Origin: an uncultured Lachnoanaerobaculum sp.
Lineage (GTDB): Bacteria; Bacillota; Clostridia; Lachnospirales; Lachnospiraceae
Direction of reading: 5' to 3'
Length of the DNA: 15,728 nt
Assembly: GCA_937925515.1 (NCBI GenBank)
Contig: CALALP010000100.1
Location: 1 to 15,728, forward strand
Under the pieces are notes generated by a model. It searched no databases. It saw only the letters and a program-made list of their open reading frames with translations, and had not been told where the DNA came from. The translations under genes and the position numbers were made by a program. This document shows positions 1 to 8,205 of this stretch, piece by piece (position 1 is the first letter of the stretch; each line of letters opens with the position of its first letter).

Positions 1-3000
1 TTATATCAATCCATTGACTTGGGTCTTCTACAAACTTAGCATAAAGTGTAAGTGGTGTAGTACTTGTTTCAAATGTATCTAAATCATTTACAGGTTGTGT
101 AGCCGCCGCATCTTTATACCAACCCTCAAACATATAGTATCTGTTTGGTGTAAGTGTAGGTATATATCCGTCAGCCTTTAGTTTATTAAACTTAAATGCA
201 CTTGCCGCTCCTGCACTAGTTCCGTCATTTGCAAGGAAACTTGTCGGTGCTCCTGCCGGTAATGGATTGATACTTCCCTTTTCATAAGGTGCATTTGCTA
301 CTGCAAAGTTTATATCTCTCCATTTGCTTGCATCATGATTTAAGTTATAATCAACTCTTACTCCTGTTCCACTTGCAGGCATTGTTCCTGTAATATTTCC
401 AAGGGCATCTACATTTAGGATTCCTGCCGGAGTCATTACATATCCACCATATACATATCCGTATAGGCTATCTCCAACATCATCTGTATAATGTGTGTTG
501 ATTATTTCGCCCGGAGCAGTTGGTTGTACCTTACTAAATAGAACTTTTGAATCTGCTAAGTATCTTCTTACTAAGTTCATACCTGCATCTGCTGTGTAAT
601 GATAGGTTATAGTTACATCTTGGTTTGGCATATAGCCTAAGAAGTTTCCACCTGCTTGATCATTAGTTACTACAAGTTGTGGATTTGTGTCAAATCCTAC
701 TATATAAGATGCTAAGTTTGAAGTATTTCCTGCATCAATAGTAAAATGATCATATGTATAACCTGTAATATTGGTCTTTGCTGTGGCAGTTATTGGTTGC
801 TCTGCTCTTCTTGCTATTGTTGTTGGTGCATTTGGAGCAGGGAACTCATTTCCTGAACCGTCAACATGTCTTACCTTAAAGTTAAAGGTTACAGTTGGGT
901 CTACATTGTATTTATAGTTTACGGTTACATTGGTTGCCGGCATACTTGGTATATCAACATGTCCTGTGGCTGCTGTAACTGTTCCTGCTGATGCAGGTAC
1001 TAAACCTGTTGACAAGTATCTATATCCAGGTATATTTACAGGGTCTTTAGTTACTTGAGCTGTAATCTGATGATTTGTTGCCTCTGAACCAAAGTTTATT
1101 ACGAGGGACGGATTACTATTTCTATGAATTGATCTTGCCTCATAGGTTGCACTTCCAGGATTCCATTTTGCATAAAGTTTTACAATTCTTGCTGCATTTG
1201 GATTTGGATAGCTACTAAATGTTGCTCCGTCTGTATCTCCGGTATTATAAACATCATCGCCATTATTATCTGTATAAGTTCTCCACTCAGCGAATACATA
1301 TCCTGCTTTTGTAGGAATCGGTAAAGTACCAAGTATTGAAGAACCGGAAGTTACATTTTCCTCTTTATCACTTACACTACTTCCACCTTGAGCATCAAAA
1401 ATGTATTTAACTACATTTCTTATATACTTAACTGTAATGTCTACATTAGTATCAGGTAATGTACCTGTAATATTTCCTAAAGTACCTAAGTTAGCATCTC
1501 CTAAGTTTATACTTGATACGGCAGGAACTTGAGTTCTAGTAGGTGAAGTAGTAACCTCACTTACAAGATGTCCTGTCCAAGCAGGTGCATTATAACTTAG
1601 AGTAGAACCAGCTCCCAAAGATGCTGTTATTGGGTTAGAAGTTAAACCAAGAGTTGCAGGAGGGATATTATCTCCGTTTTCATCTACATATGAGATAGTT
1701 AAATCTCTCTTCTCAAGTCTAAGATAAAGTACACCAAGCTCTTGAGCTCCACCACCAAATTTAGTTTTTGAAATATCAGCACTCTGTATACTTTGACCGT
1801 CTCTATCTGCTACAAAGTTTGTAGTAGAATATGGAATATTAGCTGTTGGAGTTCTTCCTACGAAATCACTTACAGGAGTACCCACATCATTTGAATCCGG
1901 AGTTCTACTATTAGGAACATTTACTCCTACTTTTCCTGTAAACTCCTTACCTGTTTCTACCCAAAGTACAGTAGATCCAAGATCTATATTGGCATTTCTG
2001 GCAGTAGCAGGATCAGTTGAAACATTGCTCTTATTTCCTATAACCTTTACATTACCATTTAATGTAACAGGGTAATATGGAGCGGCTGCTACGGACTCTA
2101 TTTTAATTGCAGAACCTACTCCCGTTGATTCATTATCTGTAATAACTATTTCTTTTGAAGAATCTTCTGCATTAAGTTCTACCTTACCTGTTCCCCTTAC
2201 TTTTATGACAGACGGTTCATCTTTTATAGCTCCAGTACCACCTGTGGACTTAGCATTTTTGATAGTAGTCTTATCGCTTATAGTAAGTAATCCCTTATCT
2301 ATATCAAATATAGGTTCATCTGCCTCTACTGCACTCTTATTTCCGTCAATATTTATATTGTAGAAACTAAGATGAGAGTTAGTACCCTCAAGTATAAACA
2401 TCTTATCCTTAAAGCCTGCTTTTCTCTTTATGATCTGACCGTTACCACTATATGCTGGATTTTCCGGAGAGCCACCAAGTGGAAATGTTCCAAGATTTAA
2501 CTTTCCACGAAGTGAATCTGTCTTATAAGGACTTGTTTCAATCTGAACTTCCAAGTTATCCGGAACTTTTATAGTCTTATCTACTTCCACATCATTTGCT
2601 ACATAGATATAACCTTTTTTTACACCTGAATGTTTCATTGCCCATAAAGCATCTTGTATATTTGTAAGAGGTGCAGCTATATAACCATTTTTAGGACTAC
2701 CTGTATACTGTGGGTCTACATAGTACACTGCCGCTCTCATAGATACTTCAAAGGTAGTGCTTTTCATTTCATTTGGCCCCATTTTTAGGTTTGCAGAAAA
2801 ACCTGCAGCACTATCTGTATTTTGTATAAGTACATTATTCTGTGTGTTTTTTGCAAATACCCAGTTACCATGTGCTATACCCATAGTATTAATATAATCT
2901 CCTGCCCATACTCTACCAGCTCCACTAACTCTTCTTGCATCAAAATCAGTTAAAGCCTGAGCATTTTGAGCCCCCGGACTTGAAAGAGCAGTATTACCAT

Positions 3001-3871
3001 CAGCACTAAATGTCCAATCTCCACGAGATCCCCAAGAGGCTCCACCACCTTGATTAAAGTAATCCATCATGTGAATATGAGTATTATTATCATCTATTAT
3101 AGTAGGTGCCACGTCAGTTCCTGCCACCATAGTATCAGCCTCTGCACCAATCCAAAAGTTTACATCATATGGATTTGGATTATATGCAGTCCATACTACA
3201 AGTAACTTCTGCTTATCATCAGTTGGCTTTACTTCCATTCTAACTTCTATCTTATCAGGGCCTGCTTGTGTAATACCTGCTGCTGTTTTATAAGCTGCCG
3301 GTACAGTAACTTCTGTAACTTCTCCATTTCCCTTTGAGCCTGTATTATATGCACTTATAAAGCTCTGACTTGGTAGTCCACCTGAAACACTATGTGGTGA
3401 TATAACGGGAAGACTTGCACTTACTCCCTCATCATTTTCAGCTGTTCTACCAAAACCATAGTAAGTTGACCACCAGTTATTACTAAATGCTGACCTTGAT
3501 GACCCACTCATACCTTTCTCAATACTTGTCTTTGGGCCATTAGGGTTTGTTATAGCTCCTATATTAAATGAATACTGATTTGGTGATGCTAATGGATTAT
3601 TACCATAGGCATTTGTACCATATACAGACGGTCCAAAAGTATATGCAGTACCCTGTGATGAACCAAAAGTCTGATTACCATTTACCTTGGTTGGGTTTAT
3701 ATTGGTAAAATCTGTAATTGATCCACCTGTGTCAGTTGCCGGCCATAACTCGGCATTGTTTTGCATTATGCTTGCTTGTGCCTCAAATACACCGGTTGGC
3801 AAACCTGTAACTATCATTCCTGCTACTAAAAGCATAGCAGTGGCTTGCTTAAATTTCTTAATTAATTTCAT
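1..3871 (-). CDS. Giant secreted adhesin-like surface protein (C-terminus beyond the left edge)
   Basis: The reading frame is open from the ATG at 3871 to the left edge, giving 1,290 codons without a stop; the C-terminus and any anchor signal are outside the window. The start follows a strong GAGGGGAG site. Residues 1-34 are a signal peptide (MKLIKKFKQ, hydrophobic core, then EAQAS). Residues about 35-380 are Gly/Asn/Ser/Thr-rich and unassigned. Residues about 380-620 read like a parallel beta-helix (DPQYTGSPKNGY, then short strands with FYNINIDGNKS and similar). From about 720 onward come MucBP-like and InlB B-type repeats: DLTISYVDENG at about 722, FDAQGG to LYAKWNPG at about 824-903, VTFNFKVRHVDGSG at about 991, and a last unit with FEGWYKD and LYAKF at about 1245-1276. 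Such proteins usually bind mucin, host matrix or other bacteria; the ligand here is unknown. It is co-transcribed with the wall-binding protein just upstream. Confidence 0.85.
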   Translation of the reverse strand, partial: MKLIKKFKQATAMLLVAGMIVTGLPTGVFEAQASIMQNNAELWPATDTGGSITDFTNINPTKVNGNQTFGSSQGTAYTFGPSVYGTNAYGNNPLASPNQYSFNIGAITNPNGPKTSIEKGMSGSSRSAFSNNWWSTYYGFGRTAENDEGVSASLPVISPHSVSGGLPSQSFISAYNTGSKGNGEVTEVTVPAAYKTAAGITQAGPDKIEVRMEVKPTDDKQKLLVVWTAYNPNPYDVNFWIGAEADTMVAGTDVAPTIIDDNNTHIHMMDYFNQGGGASWGSRGDWTFSADGNTALSSPGAQNAQALTDFDARRVSGAGRVWAGDYINTMGIAHGNWVFAKNTQNNVLIQNTDSAAGFSANLKMGPNEMKSTTFEVSMRAAVYYVDPQYTGSPKNGYIAAPLTNIQDALWAMKHSGVKKGYIYVANDVEVDKTIKVPDNLEVQIETSPYKTDSLRGKLNLGTFPLGGSPENPAYSGNGQIIKRKAGFKDKMFILEGTNSHLSFYNINIDGNKSAVEADEPIFDIDKGLLTISDKTTIKNAKSTGGTGAIKDEPSVIKVRGTGKVELNAEDSSKEIVITDNESTGVGSAIKIESVAAAPYYPVTLNGNVKVIGNKSNVSTDPATARNANIDLGSTVLWVETGKEFTGKVGVNVPNSRTPDSNDVGTPVSDFVGRTPTANIPYSTTNFVADRDGQSIQSADISKTKFGGGAQELGVLYLRLEKRDLTISYVDENGDNIPPATLGLTSNPITASLGAGSTLSYNAPAWTGHLVSEVTTSPTRTQVPAVSSINLGDANLGTLGNITGTLPDTNVDITVKYIRNVVKYIFDAQGGSSVSDKEENVTSGSSILGTLPIPTKAGYVFAEWRTYTDNNGDDVYNTGDTDGATFSSYPNPNAARIVKLYAKWNPGSATYEARSIHRNSNPSLVINFGSEATNHQITAQVTKDPVNIPGYRYLSTGLVPASAGTVTAATGHVDIPSMPATNVTVNYKYNVDPTVTFNFKVRHVDGSGNEFPAPNAPTTIARRAEQPITATAKTNITGYTYDHFTIDAGNTSNLASYIVGFDTNPQLVVTNDQAGGNFLGYMPNQDVTITYHYTADAGMNLVRRYLADSKVLFSKVQPTAPGEIINTHYTDDVGDSLYGYVYGGYVMTPAGILNVDALGNITGTMPASGTGVRVDYNLNHDASKWRDINFAVANAPYEKGSINPLPAGAPTSFLANDGTSAGAASAFKFNKLKADGYIPTLTPNRYYMFEGWYKDAAATQPVNDLDTFETSTTPLTLYAKFVEDPSQWIDI

Positions 3872-3885
3872 ATTCTCCCCTCTAA

Positions 3886-5493
3886 CTATTCATAAAGTAA
3901 AAAGCCTTCGCTCCAGTTATCTCTACCCTCTTTTTCAAATGTAATCTCTTCGCCCCATTGACTACCCTTAGGTGCATCTGAGTTATAATGATAGAAAGAA
4001 TTACCTTTCTTTCTTGGCTTGTCGGTATCTGTAACTCTTGCTACAAACTTAGAATTCCTTATAACTATCCAGTTATCTTCTCCGTCTTTAAGAGCCTTTG
4101 TTCCTGTAACTACTCGTCCGATAGAGTCAACAACTAAATAATCTTCTCCTGTACTTCCGTTCCTTGTATCTTTAAATATTCCATATTTAATATCAGGATT
4201 TGCATCAAGTCTAAGTCCGTTAAAGTAGAACTTGCCATTTGATTTTTCTAGCTTACATTTATTTCCAATAGCAACTCCACTATTTCTAAAACCAAATACT
4301 GCATCTCCGTCTCTTAAAGCTACGGTTGCCTCTCCTCTTATCATCGAACCGTCATTTAGCTCATCTGCTCCAAACAAATATAAGTTACCTCTTTCAATGA
4401 AGTCTATTGGAGAGTCATTTGCATTAGTGAGGAAGTCCTGTCTACGCCATTCATTAACCTCATACTTAATTCCAAACTTTCCGTCATCATGCATAATTAC
4501 AAATGATGTTATCATTCTTCCTATCTGATCAAAGGCATACTTTCTACCATTGATAGTTGCAATCTGGTCTTTGATAACTGAACCGTTCTTTCTAGTTCTA
4601 AACCATGAATACTCTCTAGTATCATATTCTTCTTGGCTCATTGCCTCATTTGGCACTGTAAATACCCAAGAATCACTCTTTTGTGCTCCGTCATTATCAT
4701 CTGAACCATATCTTATTCCTGCATTTGATGCTGTTGCATTACCTGTATAGTTGGTAAGTGCAAGTCCCGGAATCATTGCTCCATTCTCATCAAATGAATA
4801 AGTTGCTCCATTGATTTCTTTTAATTTTGGACTAAGAGTGTTACCTGCCTTTAACTTCTTACCTTTGTAATCAAAGTAAAGCCAAATCTCAGCATAATCA
4901 TTATAGTTTCTTTGAGCTAGTTCACTTCTTGCTCCGGTTTCTCCTACATCAGGATATAAGAGCCACTTATCAGTGTACAATGCTCCGTCCTCTCCTGCAT
5001 AGTAAGTTGCAGTTAAGAACTTATAACTATCATCTCCGTCTATCACTTCTCCTGCCTCATTCAAAAAGCCTGTCTTAAGTTTTCCGTCAGTATCAAATAT
5101 ATAATGCTTTCCGTCAATGGTCTTAGGTGTAACCCTATCGCCTTTTCCCTTAAGTGCTCTTCCGTTTGAGCCAAAGTAGTACCAAACTTGATTGTTATTA
5201 TCATCGTCAAATGAAACCCACTTATCTTTTACCATTTTACCTGACTCATCAACATAGTAGAGGTTATCTCCGTCCTCAACTGTTGTGTTTGAAAGTGTCT
5301 TTTCATCATTTCCGATATAATAATTATCCTCTCCTGAAGTAACCCATGTGTTTGAGGCATAAGTTCCGTCAGCCTTTTGGTACTTCCATGCACCTTCTAC
5401 TTCTTCCCAACCTGCAGCATAAGAAGTTCTTGCAACTGCAAAAAGGATAAAAGCAGTAAGTACACTTATTTTTAAAAACTTACGTTTAATCAT
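3886..5493 (-). CDS. Secreted protein with cell-wall-binding (choline/glucan-binding-like) repeats
   Basis: The product is 535 residues. I place the start at MIKRKFLK (5493) because a GAAAGG site lies about 5 nt upstream; an in-frame start at 5526 would add 11 residues that overlap that site. Residues 1-26 are a signal peptide ending SYA, followed by AGWEEVEG. The rest is a series of degenerate Trp/Tyr/Gly repeats of about 20 residues (WKYQKADGTY, LYYVDESGKMVKDKW, WYYFGSNGRALKG, YIFDTDGKLKTGF, TYSFDENGAMIPG, KYAFDQIGRMITSF), the pattern of the CW_binding_1 family that holds proteins non-covalently to teichoic acid or polysaccharide. No catalytic domain and no LPXTG motif is visible, so it may be a structural or ligand-binding wall protein. 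The gene ends 14 bp before the giant surface protein gene, so the two form an operon and may act together at the surface. Confidence 0.85.
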   Translation of the reverse strand: MIKRKFLKISVLTAFILFAVARTSYAAGWEEVEGAWKYQKADGTYASNTWVTSGEDNYYIGNDEKTLSNTTVEDGDNLYYVDESGKMVKDKWVSFDDDNNNQVWYYFGSNGRALKGKGDRVTPKTIDGKHYIFDTDGKLKTGFLNEAGEVIDGDDSYKFLTATYYAGEDGALYTDKWLLYPDVGETGARSELAQRNYNDYAEIWLYFDYKGKKLKAGNTLSPKLKEINGATYSFDENGAMIPGLALTNYTGNATASNAGIRYGSDDNDGAQKSDSWVFTVPNEAMSQEEYDTREYSWFRTRKNGSVIKDQIATINGRKYAFDQIGRMITSFVIMHDDGKFGIKYEVNEWRRQDFLTNANDSPIDFIERGNLYLFGADELNDGSMIRGEATVALRDGDAVFGFRNSGVAIGNKCKLEKSNGKFYFNGLRLDANPDIKYGIFKDTRNGSTGEDYLVVDSIGRVVTGTKALKDGEDNWIVIRNSKFVARVTDTDKPRKKGNSFYHYNSDAPKGSQWGEEITFEKEGRDNWSEGFLLYE

Positions 5494-5526
5494 AAAACCT
5501 TTCTTTCCTTTCTTTCTACATAACAA

Positions 5527-6174
5527 TAATAATTACAAAAATTTACACAACCTTAGTTACAACACCCCCTTGATCACTTATAATAACTATTAGATTTAAA
5601 TAGTTTCAAACATCGGAAATATGGCATGAACATACCTTTAAAAATGATAGGATAATTTAGAGAAGTTAGTAAATCAGAGTATAGCAAAACTAATATCTGC
5701 TGGTATTAACAAAAAAATCACATTTTTTATTAATAGTTACAGAAATTAATTTCAGCATAAGGTTAGATAAAATCAATTTAGATAAAACTAATTTACCTAA
5801 CTGATTAGTAGGTAAATAAATATAATCCACCTACAAAACTATTAGATGCTTTCTCACTCTAAATATAGAAAACCCCTGTAAAACACTATTTTGTAGAAGT
5901 AAAACACTTAGGGCAATGTACTACTCCTAACATCAGATTTATAAAAACTTACGATTTACATAGATTAATCTACATTCCTATATCATTCCTCTTAATCTTT
6001 AAAGCTATTTTAAATAAATCTAATAATCTTAACCCAATTATACATTAGCCTTTATTTTTTTTCAACAGTTTAATAGACTAAAAAAATTACAAAAAAATTA
6101 AATTTTTTCTGCGTTTTTAGTAATCTTTCACCATTAAATTAAATCTATTTTTGAGATATTTAACAACAACTCGC
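5527..6174. other. AT-rich intergenic region without a recognisable gene
   Basis: About 650 bp between the wall-binding protein and the YoaK-type gene, with no convincing ORF. Besides the extended -10 at 5679-5684 it holds a perfect 9-bp inverted repeat, ATTTACCTA at 5791-5799 and TAGGTAAAT at 5809-5817, with a 9-nt loop and no proper T-run. It also holds a direct repeat GTAAAACACT at 5878-5887 and 5899-5908. The inverted repeat could be an operator or a weak terminator for the gene upstream at 6175. Confidence 0.6.
5679..5684 (-). promoter_or_regulatory. Extended -10 promoter for the surface-protein operon
   Basis: On the minus strand TATACT is preceded by TG plus one base (TTTTGCTATACT), an extended -10 box. 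The -35 position 17 nt upstream (AATACC) is poor. It would give a leader of about 180 nt before the ATG at 5493. The same 12-mer serves as the -10 region of the antitoxin RNA promoter at 8955. Confidence 0.4.
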
Positions 6175-6864
6175 TTAAAAAACTTTAAATATACTTTCTT
6201 TTTCCTCCTCAAACATCATTACAAAGCCGATCATAAGAAATATATTGCACACAAACATTGCATTTTTTGCGAATAAATCTATACATATATCTCCTATTAT
6301 AGCTCCTACTATAAAGCAAAATATTATAAAATAGTATAGTAAAGATTTTTTTAAAAAATTACTATCTTTATCTCTTAAAAAAGAATAGAAATGTTGGGTG
6401 GCACTCCTTAAATTTCCTATACACATAGTTGTTGCTATCCCATTTCCCTGTATCTTTCTAAAACTCTCTACCTGCATACCACAAGCCATAGAAGTTATTG
6501 AATTTGCAATTATATTGTGGCTAAGTGGTATAAAGCACACAAATGTAAGCAGTACAATCTCTACCAAAACTGTAACTTGCCTCCAATGCAGATTTCTTAG
6601 TTTTTTTGTATCTCTACTCATAAGATGCCTTATTATATCAGATATTAATATACCAAGTGAAAATGCTATCACGGGGAGTAAATACTTAAATGCCAAATTA
6701 AATTCTCCCTTAGTTAATTTAATTCCTAATAAAAGCATATTCCCTGTTTGTGCATTTGCAAAAACCTTGCCCCTACAAATATATGAATATGCGTCCATAA
6801 AACCCCCTGAAAGTGCCAAAACTATCCCTAGTTCAATAGTTTCAGAAGTCTGATTTTTACTCAT
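6175..6864 (-). CDS. YoaK/DUF1275 family membrane protein
   Basis: The product is 229 residues, the usual size for this family. Family features are visible: GGFMDAYSYICRGKVFANAQTGN near residues 20-42 matches the conserved GGFlDAytyl...vFaNaqTGN block, and MACGMQVESFRK followed by ATTMCIGNLRSAT in the middle matches the second conserved block, which resembles the first. About six hydrophobic segments are seen (residues about 10-30, 60-80, 97-113, 116-132, 168-190 and 195-216). The family is widespread; its transported substrate, if any, is not established. The start ATG at 6864 is preceded by GAAAGGG. It appears to be a single-gene unit, divergent from the DUF3800 module. Confidence 0.88.
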   Translation of the reverse strand: MSKNQTSETIELGIVLALSGGFMDAYSYICRGKVFANAQTGNMLLLGIKLTKGEFNLAFKYLLPVIAFSLGILISDIIRHLMSRDTKKLRNLHWRQVTVLVEIVLLTFVCFIPLSHNIIANSITSMACGMQVESFRKIQGNGIATTMCIGNLRSATQHFYSFLRDKDSNFLKKSLLYYFIIFCFIVGAIIGDICIDLFAKNAMFVCNIFLMIGFVMMFEEEKESIFKVF

Positions 6865-6958
6865 AGAATTGCCCTTTCTATGTTAATGTTATGTGTTTTT
6901 AGTTAGCTTCTTTAAATAAGTTTATATTCTTATTTTTATGTTCCTTTGTAATTATTAT

Positions 6959-6987
6959 AATATATTACAGTCAGTAAGACTAATCAA
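6959..6987 (-). promoter_or_regulatory. Putative sigma-A promoter of the YoaK-type gene
   Basis: Minus-strand TTGATT (6982-6987), a 17-nt spacer and TATATT (6959-6964). It lies about 95 bp upstream of the ATG at 6864 in an otherwise gene-free divergent region. An overlapping TATAAT slightly downstream is an alternative -10. Confidence 0.45.
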
Positions 6988-7093
6988 GGGGATTTAATAT
7001 ATCTTATCTAAAAATGCAAGACAATATGACTTATATATAAGGAATATTTTTGAAAACTATATTTTATAAGCTTTATTATTTGCCTAAAATCTA

Positions 7094-7122
7094 TTGAAAA
7101 ATGTAAGATAATGATTTATAAT
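7094..7122 (+). promoter_or_regulatory. Sigma-A promoter of the small RNA upstream of DUF3800
   Basis: TTGAAA at 7094-7099, exactly 17 nt of spacer, then a consensus TATAAT at 7117-7122. Transcription would begin near 7129, only about 100 nt before the terminator at 7205-7227, so the promoter chiefly serves a short RNA, with read-through into the DUF3800 gene. Confidence 0.7.
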
Positions 7123-7128
7123 AAGTGT

Positions 7129-7227
7129 GCAGGTAGGAATATGCTGCGTACACGTAGAATCAAATTAGCGTTTAAGCGACTTGTAAAGTCGTTGACTATG
7201 TGGAGTCGCCCTTATGGGCGATTTTTT
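7129..7227 (+). ncRNA. Structured small RNA preceding the DUF3800 gene
   Basis: A roughly 99-nt transcript is bounded by a good promoter (7094-7122) and an intrinsic terminator (7205-7227). It can form GCAG (7129-7132)/CTGC (7144-7147), which would extend with GTGT/ACAC if transcription began a few bases earlier. A second hairpin is AGCGACTT (7175-7182), loop GTA, AAGTCGTT (7186-7193). The third is the terminator stem. Families of conserved structured RNAs linked to DUF3800 genes (the DUF3800-I to -XI motifs) are known from comparative genomics, and this may be one of them; I cannot say which. Whether it acts in cis on the gene or binds the protein as an antitoxin-like RNA cannot be read from one sequence. 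Confidence 0.65.
7205..7227 (+). terminator. Intrinsic terminator between the small RNA and the DUF3800 gene
   Basis: GTCGCCC (7205-7211), loop TTAT, GGGCGAT (7216-7222), then six T's at 7222-7227. It ends 24 nt before the DUF3800 ATG, so expression of the protein depends on read-through. The left arm can also pair with GCGACT at 7176-7181, which would open the terminator. Confidence 0.75.
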
Positions 7228-7251
7228 AATTTAGTGGAGGATATTCAACTT

Positions 7252-7956
7252 ATGAATATATACATATATTCTGATGAATCAGGAGTATTTGATTACATAC
7301 ATAATAAGTATTTTGTTTTTGGTGGATTAATTATATTAGGCAATGATAATAAAGAAACTGCATCAAGAAAATATAGAGCCTTAGAAAAAAATATAACTAA
7401 TAATAATTCATACTATTTAGGAAAAGAATTAAAAGCATCATTCATTACAAATAGAGAAAAACAAAGGATATATAATGCTCTTAGACAATACTTAAAATTT
7501 GGAGTAGTTATAACAGAGAAAAAAGTACATAAGAAAATTTTTGATAATAAAAAAACCAAGCAAAGATTTTTAGACTATACCTATAAAAGAGCAGTTAAAA
7601 AAGCTTTATTGTATATCATAAATAACAATATTCTAAATACTCAAGATATAGATAATATTTATTTCTATATAGACCAGCACTCAACTGCAACTGATGGACG
7701 ATATGAACTTAAAGAAAGCATAGAAACAGAATTTAAAATTGTAACTTTCAATTACAATTATCAAAAATTTTATGAACCAATACTTCCTAACTTAAAAACT
7801 CTTGACATAGAATTTTGTGATTCCAAACATAGGACACTTATTAGAGCAGCTGATATTATAGCTAATAGAATTTACTATCTTACTAATTCAAATTCTTTAG
7901 ATAATACCTTAGATAATACCATTGAAGAAAATCTTATTATATTACATCTTCCTTGA
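7252..7956 (+). CDS. DUF3800 domain protein
   Basis: The product is 234 residues. I start it at ATG 7252 (MNIYIYSDESG), because the family signature YxDESG stands at the very N-terminus in DUF3800 proteins and GTGGAGG precedes it, with a rather long 11-nt spacing. An upstream in-frame ATG at 7111 would read through the small RNA and its terminator, so it is rejected. Family landmarks: D8 and E9 in SDESG, E59 in GKELKAS, D141 in YIDQHS, and D201 in the C-terminal RAADIIANRIYYL motif. These acidic positions fit an RNase H-like fold, which suggests nuclease activity on RNA or DNA, but no biochemical role is firmly established for the family. A 12-bp tandem duplication (7897-7920) encodes LDNTLDNT near the C-terminus. 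The gene converges with the toxN-type gene, a setting typical of defence islands. Confidence 0.85.
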   Translation: MNIYIYSDESGVFDYIHNKYFVFGGLIILGNDNKETASRKYRALEKNITNNNSYYLGKELKASFITNREKQRIYNALRQYLKFGVVITEKKVHKKIFDNKKTKQRFLDYTYKRAVKKALLYIINNNILNTQDIDNIYFYIDQHSTATDGRYELKESIETEFKIVTFNYNYQKFYEPILPNLKTLDIEFCDSKHRTLIRAADIIANRIYYLTNSNSLDNTLDNTIEENLIILHLP

Positions 7957-8023
7957 ATTGCATAAATAAAACATCAAGTTTATAATCATCAAGAATAGAA
8001 AAACTTTCAATTTTAATACTCAT
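7937..8023 (-). pseudogene. Short DUF2442-like N-terminal fragment
   Basis: A 28-codon ORF starts with ATG at 8023 behind a TAGGAG site. Its first 20 residues (MSIKIESFSILDDYKLDVLF) look like the N-terminus of DUF2442 proteins, which are normally about 80-90 residues and often sit in toxin-antitoxin-like gene pairs. After VLF the similarity stops, and the ORF ends inside the 3' end of the DUF3800 gene with a 20-bp overlap. It is best read as a relic truncated when the DUF3800 module joined here. A functional micro-peptide is possible but unsupported. Confidence 0.4.
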
Positions 8024-8060
8024 TTTGAACTCCTAAATTCACTTTCAAAGCCAAATAACG

Positions 8061-8101
8061 CAATATATAGTTGACTTTACAAATATTACAACCATATATT
8101 G
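8061..8101. repeat. 13-bp inverted repeat
   Basis: CAATATATAGTTG (8061-8073) and CAACCATATATTG (8089-8101) are inverted copies with one mismatch, separated by 15 bp. There is no T-run, so it is not an intrinsic terminator. It sits just upstream of the DUF2442-like fragment and could be an old operator for it. Confidence 0.5.
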
Positions 8102-8205
8102 TGTTAGAACTTTAGAATATTATCACATTTGAAAAGAAAATAGAATAGATTTTTCTTTAAATTAAATTTTGAACTTAAATCAATATTTAGCTACATAGTA
8201 CTGAT

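Noticed and set aside
7111..7251. Upstream extension of the DUF3800 protein from ATG 7111
   Set aside because: The extension would translate the small RNA and its terminator, has no ribosome binding site and moves the YSDESG signature away from the N-terminus.
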